Assembly (NCBI GenBank): GCA_030830765.1
Contig: JAURMJ010000240.1
Span: 1-9,382 of the forward strand
DNA from: Quisquiliibacterium sp.
GTDB lineage: Bacteria > Pseudomonadota > Gammaproteobacteria > Burkholderiales > Burkholderiaceae_E
DNA length: 9,382 nt
Reading direction: 5' to 3'
Shown: positions 1-6,048 of the stretch, in pieces
Position numbering within the stretch: the stretch's first letter is position 1
How the letters are laid out: the number at the start of each line of letters is the position of its first letter
Notes under the pieces: generated by a model
What the model was told of the DNA's origin: nothing
Database searches by the model: none
What the model saw: the letters and a program-made list of their open reading frames with translations, nothing else
Translations under genes and position numbers: made by a program

Positions 1-69
1 CACGCCGAGCATCTTGGGATTGGAATCGCGTCCGTTCCGCGTAGAGCCGCCGCCTTTTTTCTGTGCCAT
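1..69 (-). CDS. rpmA: 50S ribosomal protein L27, N-terminal part (cut by window edge)
   Basis: Only the first 23 codons are in the window. They read MAQKKGGGSTRNGRDSNPKM and then LGV, the conserved start of bacterial L27, whose flexible N-terminal tail reaches the peptidyl transferase centre of the large ribosomal subunit. The ATG lies at 67-69 (complement) and is preceded by a strong Shine-Dalgarno AGGAG eight bases upstream, which overlaps the end of rplU. Only 6 bases separate the rplU stop from this start, so the two genes are co-transcribed, as in almost all bacteria. There is no long N-terminal extension of the kind removed by protease in Firmicutes L27. Identity is essentially certain; the C-terminal part lies outside the window. 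Confidence 0.97.
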   Translation of the reverse strand, partial: MAQKKGGGSTRNGRDSNPKMLGV

Positions 70-75
70 GGTCGA

Positions 76-429
76 TTACTCCTGATTAGCCGGGGCTTGC
101 GCAGTGACTTCGCCAATCGGCGAGGCAATACGGCTCACGAAGAGCTCGGTGTAGTTCTGCCGATGACCCTGGCGCTTCTGATAATGCTTACGACGACGCA
201 TCTTGAAAATGCGCACTTTGTCGTGCCGCCCCTGGGACAGAACCGTTGCCGAAACCGTCGCCCCTGCCACCAGTGGCTCGCCAACCGAAATCTGGTCGCC
301 CGAACCAACCGCCAGCACCTGGTCGATTGTGACTTCAGCTCCGATGTCCGCTGGCAACTGTTCTACTTTAATTTTGTCGCCGGCAGCGACTTTGTACTGC
401 TTGCCGCCGGTTTTTATGACCGCGTACAT
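76..429 (-). CDS. rplU: 50S ribosomal protein L21
   Basis: This encodes a 117-residue protein, slightly longer than the roughly 103 residues of E. coli L21, a large-subunit protein that binds 23S rRNA. The N-terminus [14 protein letters not shown] is the L21 signature, and the lysine/arginine-rich segment [20 protein letters not shown] near residues 77-96 is the conserved RNA-binding region. An open frame continues 28 codons upstream, but the ATG at 427-429 is the right start: the family begins there and a GAGG Shine-Dalgarno sits 6 bases upstream. The C-terminus has a short extra tail rich in Ala, Pro and Glu after the conserved region, which is common in betaproteobacteria. It is the first gene of an rplU-rpmA transcript. 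Confidence 0.98.
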   Translation of the reverse strand: MYAVIKTGGKQYKVAAGDKIKVEQLPADIGAEVTIDQVLAVGSGDQISVGEPLVAGATVSATVLSQGRHDKVRIFKMRRRKHYQKRQGHRQNYTELFVSRIASPIGEVTAQAPANQE

Positions 430-504
430 GGGAAACCTCGAAGGTCTTGGATTAAAACTGCCGTCAACGCGCCCAAAGGCCCGCCGCCGGGTAAAGAACA
501 GGAG

Positions 505-533
505 ATTGTACAAGCCTGCACAGAATCAGGCAA
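505..533 (-). promoter_or_regulatory. Predicted sigma70 promoter of rplU-rpmA
   Basis: On the minus strand TTGCCT (-35, at 528-533) is followed after exactly 17 bases by TACAAT (-10, at 505-510). The match is 4 of 6 and 5 of 6 to consensus with ideal spacing. Transcription would start near position 498 and leave a leader of about 70 bases before the L21 start. This is a pattern match only. Confidence 0.7.
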
Positions 534-545
534 GCCAGCCGCAGT

Positions 546-1538
546 TTATTGAACAAACGACCGGGTCTGACCGAGGACATCGGGGTTGACGACATTGATC
601 GGCTGGCCCGCCGCATAAGCTGTGATCTGCCGGAAGATGTCCGTGAACTGGAGCTGGTATTCCTGATGCGTCACATAGCCGATATGGGGCGTACAGACCG
701 CATTGGGCAGCGTCAGCAGCGGGTGCCCGGCTTCGCCCAGTGGCTCGGATTCGAACACATCGACGCCGGCCGCGGCGGGGCGCCCGGCCTTCAGCGCTTC
801 ATACAGTGCGTTCGGCGCAACCAAACCCGCCCGACTGCTGTTGATCAGGATGGAAGTCGGCTTCATCAGCTCCAGATCCTCCCGGGTCACGATGCCGCGC
901 GTGTCAGGGACGAGGCGCAGATGCAGTGAAATCACATCGGACTCGCGGAAAAAGGACTCCTTGCTGGTGGCCGCTTCAAGCCCATCAGCCCTGGCCCGCT
1001 CCATGGAGTCCGGACGTGCCCACACCACGACCCGCATCCCAAAGGCGCGCGCATAGTTGCTCACTTCTCTGGCAATGCGACCATAGCCATACAGGCCCAG
1101 CGTGTGTCCCCGCAAACTCATCCCCATGCCAGTCTGCCAGACGCCCTGCTTGAGCGCCTGTACCTGTTCCGGAATACGCCGCGCCACGGCCAGGAGCAGA
1201 CCCCAGGTCAGCTCGGCTGCGGCAAAACAGGGGGTCCCCGCGTGCTGATCCGATGAAACGATGACGCCAAGTCGCGTGCAGGCGTCAATATCAATATGCG
1301 GATAGACGCTGCGCTGGCTAATCAGACGCAGCCGTGGCAGGCGCTCGAGCAACGATGCCCGCAACGCAGTTCGTTCGCGGATCAGCACAACGCAGTCGGC
1401 ATCGACGAGACGTCGTTGCAGTTCGTTCTGGTCCTCCGTACGGTCATTCCAGACCGTCACGCGATGCCCCGCCAGAGAAGAAAAACAGGGCAGCCCGCGC
1501 ACGGCGTCGAAAAGATCATCAAGGATGGTGATGTTCAT
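546..1538 (-). CDS. D-2-hydroxyacid dehydrogenase family protein (PGDH-like oxidoreductase)
   Basis: This is a 330-residue NAD(P)-dependent D-isomer-specific 2-hydroxyacid dehydrogenase, a cytosolic enzyme that interconverts a D-2-hydroxyacid and a 2-oxoacid. The Rossmann motif is G151-Y-G153-R-I-A156. The catalytic triad is visible as Arg236 (SSRAG), Glu265 (DVFESEP) and His285 (CTPHIGY); the Arg-Glu spacing of 29 equals that of E. coli SerA. There is no C-terminal ACT domain, so it is not a full-length feedback-regulated SerA. After the second Rossmann strand (VVVWARP, Arg175) the usual NAD-selecting Asp is absent and Arg is present, which suggests a preference for NADPH (inference). The start at 1536-1538 is chosen because GGAG lies 6 bases upstream; the frame stays open for 22 more codons. 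The substrate cannot be told. It follows rplU on the same strand but that gene has its own promoter. Confidence 0.9.
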   Translation of the reverse strand: MNITILDDLFDAVRGLPCFSSLAGHRVTVWNDRTEDQNELQRRLVDADCVVLIRERTALRASLLERLPRLRLISQRSVYPHIDIDACTRLGVIVSSDQHAGTPCFAAAELTWGLLLAVARRIPEQVQALKQGVWQTGMGMSLRGHTLGLYGYGRIAREVSNYARAFGMRVVVWARPDSMERARADGLEAATSKESFFRESDVISLHLRLVPDTRGIVTREDLELMKPTSILINSSRAGLVAPNALYEALKAGRPAAAGVDVFESEPLGEAGHPLLTLPNAVCTPHIGYVTHQEYQLQFTDIFRQITAYAAGQPINVVNPDVLGQTRSFVQ

Positions 1539-1654
1539 CTGAAACTCCGGGTGATGGCCAGAACGTGCAAAATTCGCGCCGGCAGATACGGGTTCACTTG
1601 TCACTGCGGATTGCTCACCCGCATGCCGTCAGGCCAGCATCCAGGCAACGCCGA

Positions 1655-1669
1655 GTTGCGCCGCGCAAC
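1655..1669. promoter_or_regulatory. Perfect 15-bp palindrome in divergent intergenic region, candidate operator
   Basis: GTTGCGC-C-GCGCAAC is a perfect inverted repeat around one central base. A further GCAAC at 1645-1649 can pair alternatively with the left arm. On the minus strand a TATATT box (complement of 1671-1676) lies immediately upstream of the palindrome, so a repressor bound here would cover the start of a transcript leading to the hydroxyacid dehydrogenase. That promoter has no clear -35. The role is inferred from symmetry and position. Confidence 0.4.
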
Positions 1670-1717
1670 AATATACAGACTGAGCCCAGTGCGGAAGTGG
1701 CAGAACCGGAGGGGCCC

Positions 1718-1723
1718 TATAAT
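1718..1723 (+). promoter_or_regulatory. Candidate -10 box of ispB
   Basis: A perfect TATAAT stands about 60 bases before the preferred ispB start. No good -35 is seen at 16-18 bases upstream; the closest is GTGGCA at 1697-1702 with a short 15-base spacer. Initiation near 1730 would leave a leader of about 53 bases before the GTG at 1783. Confidence 0.5.
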
Positions 1724-1782
1724 CTGAGCAAAGCGCACAGATCCGATTGCCGCGCAACTATGCGCCTCTTGACCACCGCCCC

Positions 1783-2751
1783 GTGAAACCAGCCGAGATG
1801 TTCCCCATCCTCGCCGCCGACCTCGCCGAGGTCGACAGCGTCATTCGTCAGCGCCTGAGCTCAGAAGTTGCGCTGATCAACACAGTGGCCGACTACATCA
1901 TTGCCGCTGGTGGTAAGCGGATCCGGCCAGTATTACTGCTGCTGATGGCCCGAGCCCACGGCTATCAGGGGACGAATCATCATCTGCTTGCCGCTGTGGT
2001 CGAATTCATTCATACCGCAACCCTGCTGCATGACGATGTCGTCGATGAGTCTGCATTGCGCCGCGGGCGCCAGACGGCGAACGCGGCCTTCGGCAATGCG
2101 GCAGCGGTGCTGGTCGGCGACTTCCTCTATTCGCGCGCCTTTCAGATGATGGTCGACGCGAACCAGATGCGGGTGATGCAGGTGCTGGCCGGTGCGACAA
2201 ATACGATCGCTGAAGGCGAAGTGCTTCAGTTGATGAATGTGAATGACCCGGATGTCGATGAAGCCCGCTACCTGCAGGTCATTCGCTATAAGACAGCCAA
2301 GCTGTTCGAAGCCGCCGCACGGCTCGGGGCCATCCTGTGCGGCTGCCAAGCCGATGCTGAAATTGCCGCAGCCGCTTATGGCCGACACCTGGGCACGGCA
2401 TTTCAGTTGGTCGACGACGTGCTGGACTACAACGGGGTGTCCGATGAGATCGGCAAGACCGTCGGCGATGATCTGCGCGAGGGTAAACCGACGCTGCCGC
2501 TGATTCACGTCATGCTCAACGGCAACGATGCGGAGCGTGCCCTGGTGCGCGAAGCCATCGAGCAGGGCCACACAGATCACTTCGACGCAATCATGATGGC
2601 CATCCGGCGAACCGGAGCGCTCGACTACACGATGGAAAAAGCCATTGCTGAAGCCCAGACCGCGGCACAGCTGGTTGCCCAGTTGCAAGACTCCCCATAC
2701 CGCGATGCACTCATTGCGCTTGCAGAGCAAGCGGTTCGTCGCGACCGCTGA
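1783..2751 (+). CDS. ispB: Octaprenyl diphosphate synthase
   Basis: This is a trans-isoprenyl diphosphate synthase of 322 residues (E. coli IspB has 323). It extends farnesyl diphosphate with isopentenyl diphosphate to make the C40 side chain of ubiquinone and menaquinone. Visible motifs are GGKRIRP (43-49), the first Asp-rich motif DDVVD (84-88), the second DDVLD (211-215) and GDDLREGKPTLPL following it. Many segments match IspB closely, such as EFIHTATLLHDDVVDES and EGEVLQLMNVNDPD. The start is uncertain: candidates are TTG at 1747, GTG at 1783 and ATG at 1798, none with a convincing Shine-Dalgarno. GTG is preferred because it gives exactly the same distance to the conserved region as E. 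coli IspB; the ATG would shorten the protein by 5 residues. No terminator with a T-run is seen after the stop. Confidence 0.95.
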   Translation: MKPAEMFPILAADLAEVDSVIRQRLSSEVALINTVADYIIAAGGKRIRPVLLLLMARAHGYQGTNHHLLAAVVEFIHTATLLHDDVVDESALRRGRQTANAAFGNAAAVLVGDFLYSRAFQMMVDANQMRVMQVLAGATNTIAEGEVLQLMNVNDPDVDEARYLQVIRYKTAKLFEAAARLGAILCGCQADAEIAAAAYGRHLGTAFQLVDDVLDYNGVSDEIGKTVGDDLREGKPTLPLIHVMLNGNDAERALVREAIEQGHTDHFDAIMMAIRRTGALDYTMEKAIAEAQTAAQLVAQLQDSPYRDALIALAEQAVRRDR

Positions 2752-3021
2752 AGGCCTCCGGGGCGCCAAGCGACCCTCTGAGCAAACTTCAACGACCTGA
2801 ATTCTGACCTGACCTCTCCCGCAGGACTTGGCGCAGCACAACGCCCGCTCAGCAGCACTCGATCGGCGGCGATCGCCGTCCCATCCGCGGCAGCAGCCGC
2901 CTTCCGCGCTCAGATCCAGCGCCCTAAGACGCGGCGGCTGGTCATTGCAGATCAGCGCATCCGGTCCGGAAAGGCGCCAACCAGACTCGCAAGACGTGAC
3001 GCTACAAACCCGAAAATATGG
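2752..3021. other. Intergenic region between ispB and tRNA-Pro, no gene seen
   Basis: No convincing coding region is present. One plus-strand open frame (2828-3085) has a low-complexity Arg/Pro/Ser-rich product that runs into the tRNA, so it was rejected. The stretch contains a 12-bp palindrome CGGCGATCGCCG at 2867-2878, of unknown meaning, and is otherwise featureless up to the tRNA promoter. Confidence 0.5.
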
Positions 3022-3030
3022 TGCTACAAT
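3022..3030 (+). promoter_or_regulatory. Extended -10 promoter of tRNA-Pro
   Basis: TGCTACAAT is an extended -10 element (TGn followed by TACAAT, 5 of 6 to consensus). It is followed directly by a GC-rich discriminator (CGCCGTC), the usual feature of stable-RNA promoters under stringent control. No clear -35 is seen. The leader would be about 39 bases and includes a small GC hairpin at 3049-3060. Confidence 0.6.
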
Positions 3031-3075
3031 CGCCGTCTTTCGGAATCTGCCCCCTGGGGCGGCGCGGTTTCGAAT

Positions 3076-3152
3076 CGGGGTGTAGCTTAGCCTGGTAGAG
3101 CGCTACGTTCGGGACGTAGAGGCCGGAGGTTCGAATCCTCTCACCCCGACCA
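3076..3152 (+). tRNA. tRNA-Pro(CGG)
   Basis: A 77-base cloverleaf is complete. The acceptor stem CGGGGTG (3076-3082) pairs with CACCCCG (3142-3148), the discriminator is A and CCA is encoded at 3150-3152. The anticodon stem CTACG/CGTAG (3103-3107 and 3115-3119) encloses the loop TTCGGGA, giving anticodon CGG at 3110-3112, which reads the proline codon CCG. The T-arm carries TTCGAAT. A C1-G72 first pair with A73 is the known identity feature of bacterial tRNA-Pro. The gene stands alone with its own promoter and downstream terminator; its 3' end is a typical target for tyrosine-recombinase integration. Confidence 0.98.
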
Positions 3153-3248
3153 GGATTTTTCTCGGGTCACTCTTCGCTTCGGTTCATGACTGCTTCTTAG
3201 GGGTCATCAACAGCCAGTGTCGGATCTGACTCCAGCACGACTCGATAT

Positions 3249-3281
3249 AAGGCCTCGTTGTGATGAACAACGGGGTCTTTT
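3249..3281 (+). terminator. Intrinsic terminator downstream of tRNA-Pro
   Basis: AAGGCCTCGTTGT (3249-3261) pairs with ACAACGGGGTCTT (3267-3279) over 13 base pairs, two of them G-U, around the loop GATGA. A T-rich tail (TCTTTTGCTTT) follows. This is a well-formed Rho-independent terminator about 100 bases after the tRNA 3' end. Confidence 0.7.
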
Positions 3282-3344
3282 GCTTTCTGGGTCAGGCGGA
3301 GCCACGCTCTGCACAGCGCATTCAAATCCTCTCAACCCCCGTCA
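3271..3344 (+). pseudogene. Degenerate tRNA-Pro-like sequence
   Basis: At 3321-3344 the sequence TTCAAATCCTCTCAACCCCC and the bases after it closely follow the T-loop and 3' acceptor end of the tRNA-Pro gene (TTCGAATCCTCTCACCCCG), with one substitution and two single-base insertions. About 50 bases upstream, CGGGGT (3271-3276) matches the tRNA 5' end, and scattered D-arm similarity follows (GCTT, CTGG). Total length is about 74 bases against 77. The T-stem no longer pairs and no anticodon stem is recognisable, so it cannot be functional. The 5' part also belongs to the terminator hairpin, so that half of the similarity could be chance. It could instead be a remnant attachment site copied from the tRNA 3' end. 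Confidence 0.3.
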
Positions 3345-3578
3345 GTCACGCTCAGACCATCTCGCACGACCGTGCTCGTGCGGGGCCCCAAAGCAGAGAG
3401 CGAGATCTCCGAATCATGACGCAGACTCGCGCGAACTGCAGACGGTCGATTGCTGGCGCGGGCAAGATGCGTGCTTGTCTCTCTGGCTGAACTCAGGCGG
3501 CAAGCCAGTTTGCCTGGATCTGGTAGTCCCTGCGAGCCCCTGCGAACCGACTTGAGTCCGCTGCGCTGAGTCGTGTTT

Positions 3579-3607
3579 TTGAGAATTGGCAGTCTGCCAT
3601 GTATAAC
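3579..3607 (+). promoter_or_regulatory. Sigma70-type promoter of the kinase operon with a palindrome in the spacer
   Basis: TTGAGA (3579-3584), a 17-base spacer and TATAAC (3602-3607) match consensus 5 of 6 in each box with ideal spacing. The spacer contains the palindrome TGGCAG-T-CTGCCA (3587-3599), a perfect inverted repeat around one base. A dimeric regulator bound there would block RNA polymerase. Transcription would begin near 3614, giving an AT-rich leader of about 60 bases. Confidence 0.65.
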
Positions 3608-3637
3608 CTGAATGGAAGATTTTACTTTTTAAAAATT

Positions 3638-3659
3638 TCGCTCACACTTTCTTGAGCGA
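3638..3659 (+). promoter_or_regulatory. Inverted repeat in the leader next to the kinase ribosome-binding site
   Basis: TCGCTCA (3638-3644) and TGAGCGA (3653-3659) form a perfect 7-bp inverted repeat with an 8-base loop. It ends one base before the Shine-Dalgarno AAGGGG (3661-3666) of the kinase gene. As RNA it would be a hairpin beside the ribosome-binding site; as DNA it could be an operator. The function is unknown. Confidence 0.4.
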
Positions 3660-3674
3660 TAAGGGGTTCCTGAT

Positions 3675-5513
3675 ATGCCAATCGGTGTGACGCAAGGAAG
3701 CAGTATTCCCGTCGGAATGAATCAACCCGACGCCTCCGCGGTGGGTCGCAGTGGGGCTGCCGAGTCTGGTCGTGGTACGACAGCGAAAGTCGTCGAAGTA
3801 GCGTCCAGGGTTTTTGCCTCCGAGAGTCCTAAGAACACGAATCCGGTGGACCAAGCCAGGGACTTCCTGCAAGCCCAGCAGTCCTTGCAGTCGAGTGCGG
3901 CGATCAGGGCGGCATTCAATCAGAGCGGCACTCTGAATGCCGCCGATGCCAATAAACTGATGATGCAAGTCACCACCGCCCGCCAGTTACTGTCTGCGTT
4001 CGCAATGCTACCCGGAGCAGATACCTCCACAGTTGTCCTCACAGCTGTCGATCGCGGTCACCAGACTAATCAGCTCGATTATTCCATGATGAGCGCTGAC
4101 GCAGCTGAGCGAGAAATTGCGTCGAAGTTGATGGATTTGGCCAATGAGAATCTGAATATTCTGCATGCCGCAGCAGATAAAAATACATCCATACCAAATT
4201 TAGGCATCAAACTGGTCGGGCTTGATGACAGAGCATACGATCAAACGAACAATGACGCACTGTTGCGCGAATCACTGCAACAGGCAAAAGGAGCTCTCGA
4301 ATCCCTGCTGCCGGAAAAGTTCTCTTCGAAATGGAATTATTTCAATACAATTTTTCGAAAAGAAACCACCCTGGAAATTGATACGATTGCGTCAAGATTC
4401 CAGTCGTTACTCAGAACCAATCCATCCCTTACCGTAACAATGTGCTCTCCGGAAGGCCGAAGCCTCCTCAACGATCTTGTTCAGGGCACACATTTGATGC
4501 CTTGGGATAGAGCATCGCTGTTCGAGAAATTGGAGCAATCGCTTCCAAGCGAAAAAACAGTGCGATCTTACGAACAGCTTGGAGCGGGGGCGAATGGAAA
4601 AGTCTTCCTGGCAGACTTCAACGGCCTCACGGTTATCAAAAAGGAATTGAGCTTTTACGAAGAATCCGAGCAGGTTAAAACCTTCAAAGAAATGGCTGTT
4701 CAGGCGCGCGCTCAGAACAATCATCATATTCCTAGATTGATGGGCTTTTACGGGACCACAGAAGCCGTCGACGAGGATATTAACAAATATGCGTTTAATA
4801 TAATTACTGAATATGTCGAAGGTGGCGATGTAGATTCATTATTTAAGAAAACGGCAGCCACCTTACTGCCGGAAAGATTGCAAGTCGCATTACATATGGT
4901 TGGCGGTGCTGCACGAGGACTGGAGGTCATGCACCGGAACGGCTTATTGCATATGGACATCAAACCGGCAAATTTGATGCTTGATCCAAATACTCAAGAC
5001 ACGCGCTTAATCGACTTTGGGGAAGCGATGTTGACGAAAACGAGTTCGGCCCAGGCGGGAAGCCCTCTGTATATGGCGCCAGAGGTGATGCTGGGCGGAA
5101 GAAATAGCGGGCCGCATACCGAAGGTGTTGACACATGGTCGCTCGGTGCAACTTTTGCTGAAGGCCTCGGTCTCGACCTATTTGAGACCGTTGAAGATGT
5201 AGCGCAAATGCTAACCATGGCTGAACAGGGCAATTACTTCCCAATCAATGAATCGGATCCCCTATGGGCCAACCAACTTGGGGCTCCCGTTAAAGACTTT
5301 ATCCGCGCCTGTTTCAATCAAGACCCGATGGCTCGACCCGCAATGGCTCAAATCGTAGATGCGTTGAACGGAGACCCGATACGGACCCCGGAAGAGGGTC
5401 AGCCAGGCCTGCGGGGTGACGACAGGGCAATCCTGAGCGCCCTGTTCACGCCTGACACTTCCTATCGCGGCAGAGAAGCTCTGGTTGCGCTCGCTCAACA
5501 GGATCAGGCATAA
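3675..5513 (+). CDS. Eukaryotic-like Ser/Thr protein kinase, candidate type III secreted effector
   Basis: The protein has 612 residues. A complete kinase domain occupies about 298-565: glycine loop G303-A-G305-A-N-G308-K-V310, ATP-binding Lys322 (TVIKK), likely helix-C Glu339, catalytic loop HMDIKPAN with Asp428, Lys430 and Asn433, Mg-binding DFG 447-449, APE 468-470, DTWSLG with Asp486, and Arg554. The HRD arginine is Met427, so it is a non-RD kinase. The first 290 residues are not a recognised domain; residues 1-60 are Ser/Gly/Ala-rich with few bulky residues and no Sec signal peptide or membrane segment, as in type III secretion signals. The start has AAGGGG 8 bases upstream. It is AT-richer than its neighbours. 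A chaperone-like gene follows 51 bases later. The kinase call is firm; delivery into a host cell, in the manner of YpkA or NleH, is inferred. It lacks the membrane anchor and PASTA repeats of housekeeping PknB-type kinases. Confidence 0.92.
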   Translation: MPIGVTQGSSIPVGMNQPDASAVGRSGAAESGRGTTAKVVEVASRVFASESPKNTNPVDQARDFLQAQQSLQSSAAIRAAFNQSGTLNAADANKLMMQVTTARQLLSAFAMLPGADTSTVVLTAVDRGHQTNQLDYSMMSADAAEREIASKLMDLANENLNILHAAADKNTSIPNLGIKLVGLDDRAYDQTNNDALLRESLQQAKGALESLLPEKFSSKWNYFNTIFRKETTLEIDTIASRFQSLLRTNPSLTVTMCSPEGRSLLNDLVQGTHLMPWDRASLFEKLEQSLPSEKTVRSYEQLGAGANGKVFLADFNGLTVIKKELSFYEESEQVKTFKEMAVQARAQNNHHIPRLMGFYGTTEAVDEDINKYAFNIITEYVEGGDVDSLFKKTAATLLPERLQVALHMVGGAARGLEVMHRNGLLHMDIKPANLMLDPNTQDTRLIDFGEAMLTKTSSAQAGSPLYMAPEVMLGGRNSGPHTEGVDTWSLGATFAEGLGLDLFETVEDVAQMLTMAEQGNYFPINESDPLWANQLGAPVKDFIRACFNQDPMARPAMAQIVDALNGDPIRTPEEGQPGLRGDDRAILSALFTPDTSYRGREALVALAQQDQA

Positions 5514-5564
5514 ACCGCTGAACCGTAGTCCAAATCACTGAACTTCAACCAAACCAGAGACCCG

Positions 5565-6023
5565 ATGATGGATTTAGTTTCTCTTCTCAATGACTATTTG
5601 AAAAGGATCGGTCAGGACGAACATGCGATCTCATCCGCAGGTTCATTATTTGAATTAACGCTGAATGACGTTTTTTCGATCCGAGTCTCCCAACTTGCAG
5701 GACCGCCGGCGATGATCTGTTTTGAGCATGAAGTCGGACCGGTACCGTTGAACGCAGACATCGACTTTTTCCGGCGTTGTCTGCATGCCAATTTTCAGGC
5801 GCGAGGCGCATTCGATGCTGTTATCGCAATCAATGAAGCCAATAGCACATTGGCTTTACTGGCAAGGTACCCGTTAGCCGATCTGGACGGCGAACGGTTT
5901 CATACGATGCTGGAAGACTTTTCAGTTCAGGCGCAGCGCCTGCACACCGTGATTGCCGATCGTGAGTACATGGGTTCTCAGCCGGTATCGCAAACAAGCG
6001 CGAACGACGTCTTGAGGGCATAA
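5565..6023 (+). CDS. CesT-like type III secretion chaperone candidate
   Basis: This is a small, strongly acidic protein of 152 residues (about 20 Asp/Glu against 11 Lys/Arg) without signal peptide or membrane segment. Its plan follows the class I type III chaperone (CesT/SycE) fold: an N-terminal helix (DLVSLLNDYLKRIG), beta strands (SLFELTLND, FSIRVSQLA, AMICFEHE), a helix (DFFRRCLHANFQ), then strands with AFDAVIAINEANSTLALLAR and a C-terminal helix LDGERFHTMLEDFSVQAQRL. The closing run of small residue, strand, 'L-A-LD', then a long amphipathic helix is typical of the family. Such proteins form dimers that hold the N-terminus of an effector ready for secretion; the obvious client is the kinase encoded just upstream. 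ATG codons at 5565 and 5568 are both possible and the ribosome site is weak (AGAGA), so translational coupling is likely. The same fold also occurs in YbjN-type proteins outside secretion, so the assignment is good but not certain. Confidence 0.78.
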   Translation: MMDLVSLLNDYLKRIGQDEHAISSAGSLFELTLNDVFSIRVSQLAGPPAMICFEHEVGPVPLNADIDFFRRCLHANFQARGAFDAVIAINEANSTLALLARYPLADLDGERFHTMLEDFSVQAQRLHTVIADREYMGSQPVSQTSANDVLRA

Positions 6024-6048
6024 CTGCGCCGATGGCCCGCTGGTCAAG

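Larger units (their letters stand above)
3153..3578. other. Non-coding stretch between tRNA-Pro and the kinase promoter
   Basis: No believable gene is seen; the open frame 3217-3555 starts with GTG, has no Shine-Dalgarno and its product resembles nothing. The stretch holds the hairpin terminator at 3249-3281, a degenerate tRNA-Pro-like sequence at 3271-3344, a hairpin with arms CGCACGA and TCGTGCG at 3363-3369 and 3376-3382, and a near-exact tandem 10-mer (CCCTGCGAGC then CCCTGCGAAC, 3528-3547). The mixture of short repeats and a tRNA-like fragment would fit a decayed integration junction, though this is not proven. Confidence 0.5.

Noticed and set aside
1933..2841. 302-codon minus-strand open frame opposite ispB
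   Set aside because: It is the antisense shadow of a well-conserved gene, rich in Cys and His, with no family resemblance.
2867..2878. Palindrome CGGCGATCGCCG
   Set aside because: Short self-complementary GC-rich words are expected by chance in this genome, and it has no clear position relative to a promoter.
2828..3085. Plus-strand open frame between ispB and the tRNA
   Set aside because: The product is low-complexity and Arg/Pro/Ser-rich, and the frame overlaps the tRNA promoter and the tRNA itself.
3361..3384. Hairpin CTCGCACGA/TCGTGCGGG as a second terminator
   Set aside because: The stem is real but no T-run follows on either strand, and a stronger terminator already lies upstream.
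3217..3555. Plus-strand open frame of 112 codons after tRNA-Pro
   Set aside because: It starts with GTG without a Shine-Dalgarno, runs through the terminator hairpin and the tRNA-like stretch, and its product shows no recognisable pattern.
3637..3660. Possible hrpII or PIP-type box (TTCG-N16-TTCG) upstream of the kinase gene
   Set aside because: TTCG occurs at 3637-3640 but the second half at the required distance reads CGAT, so the type III regulon motif is not present.
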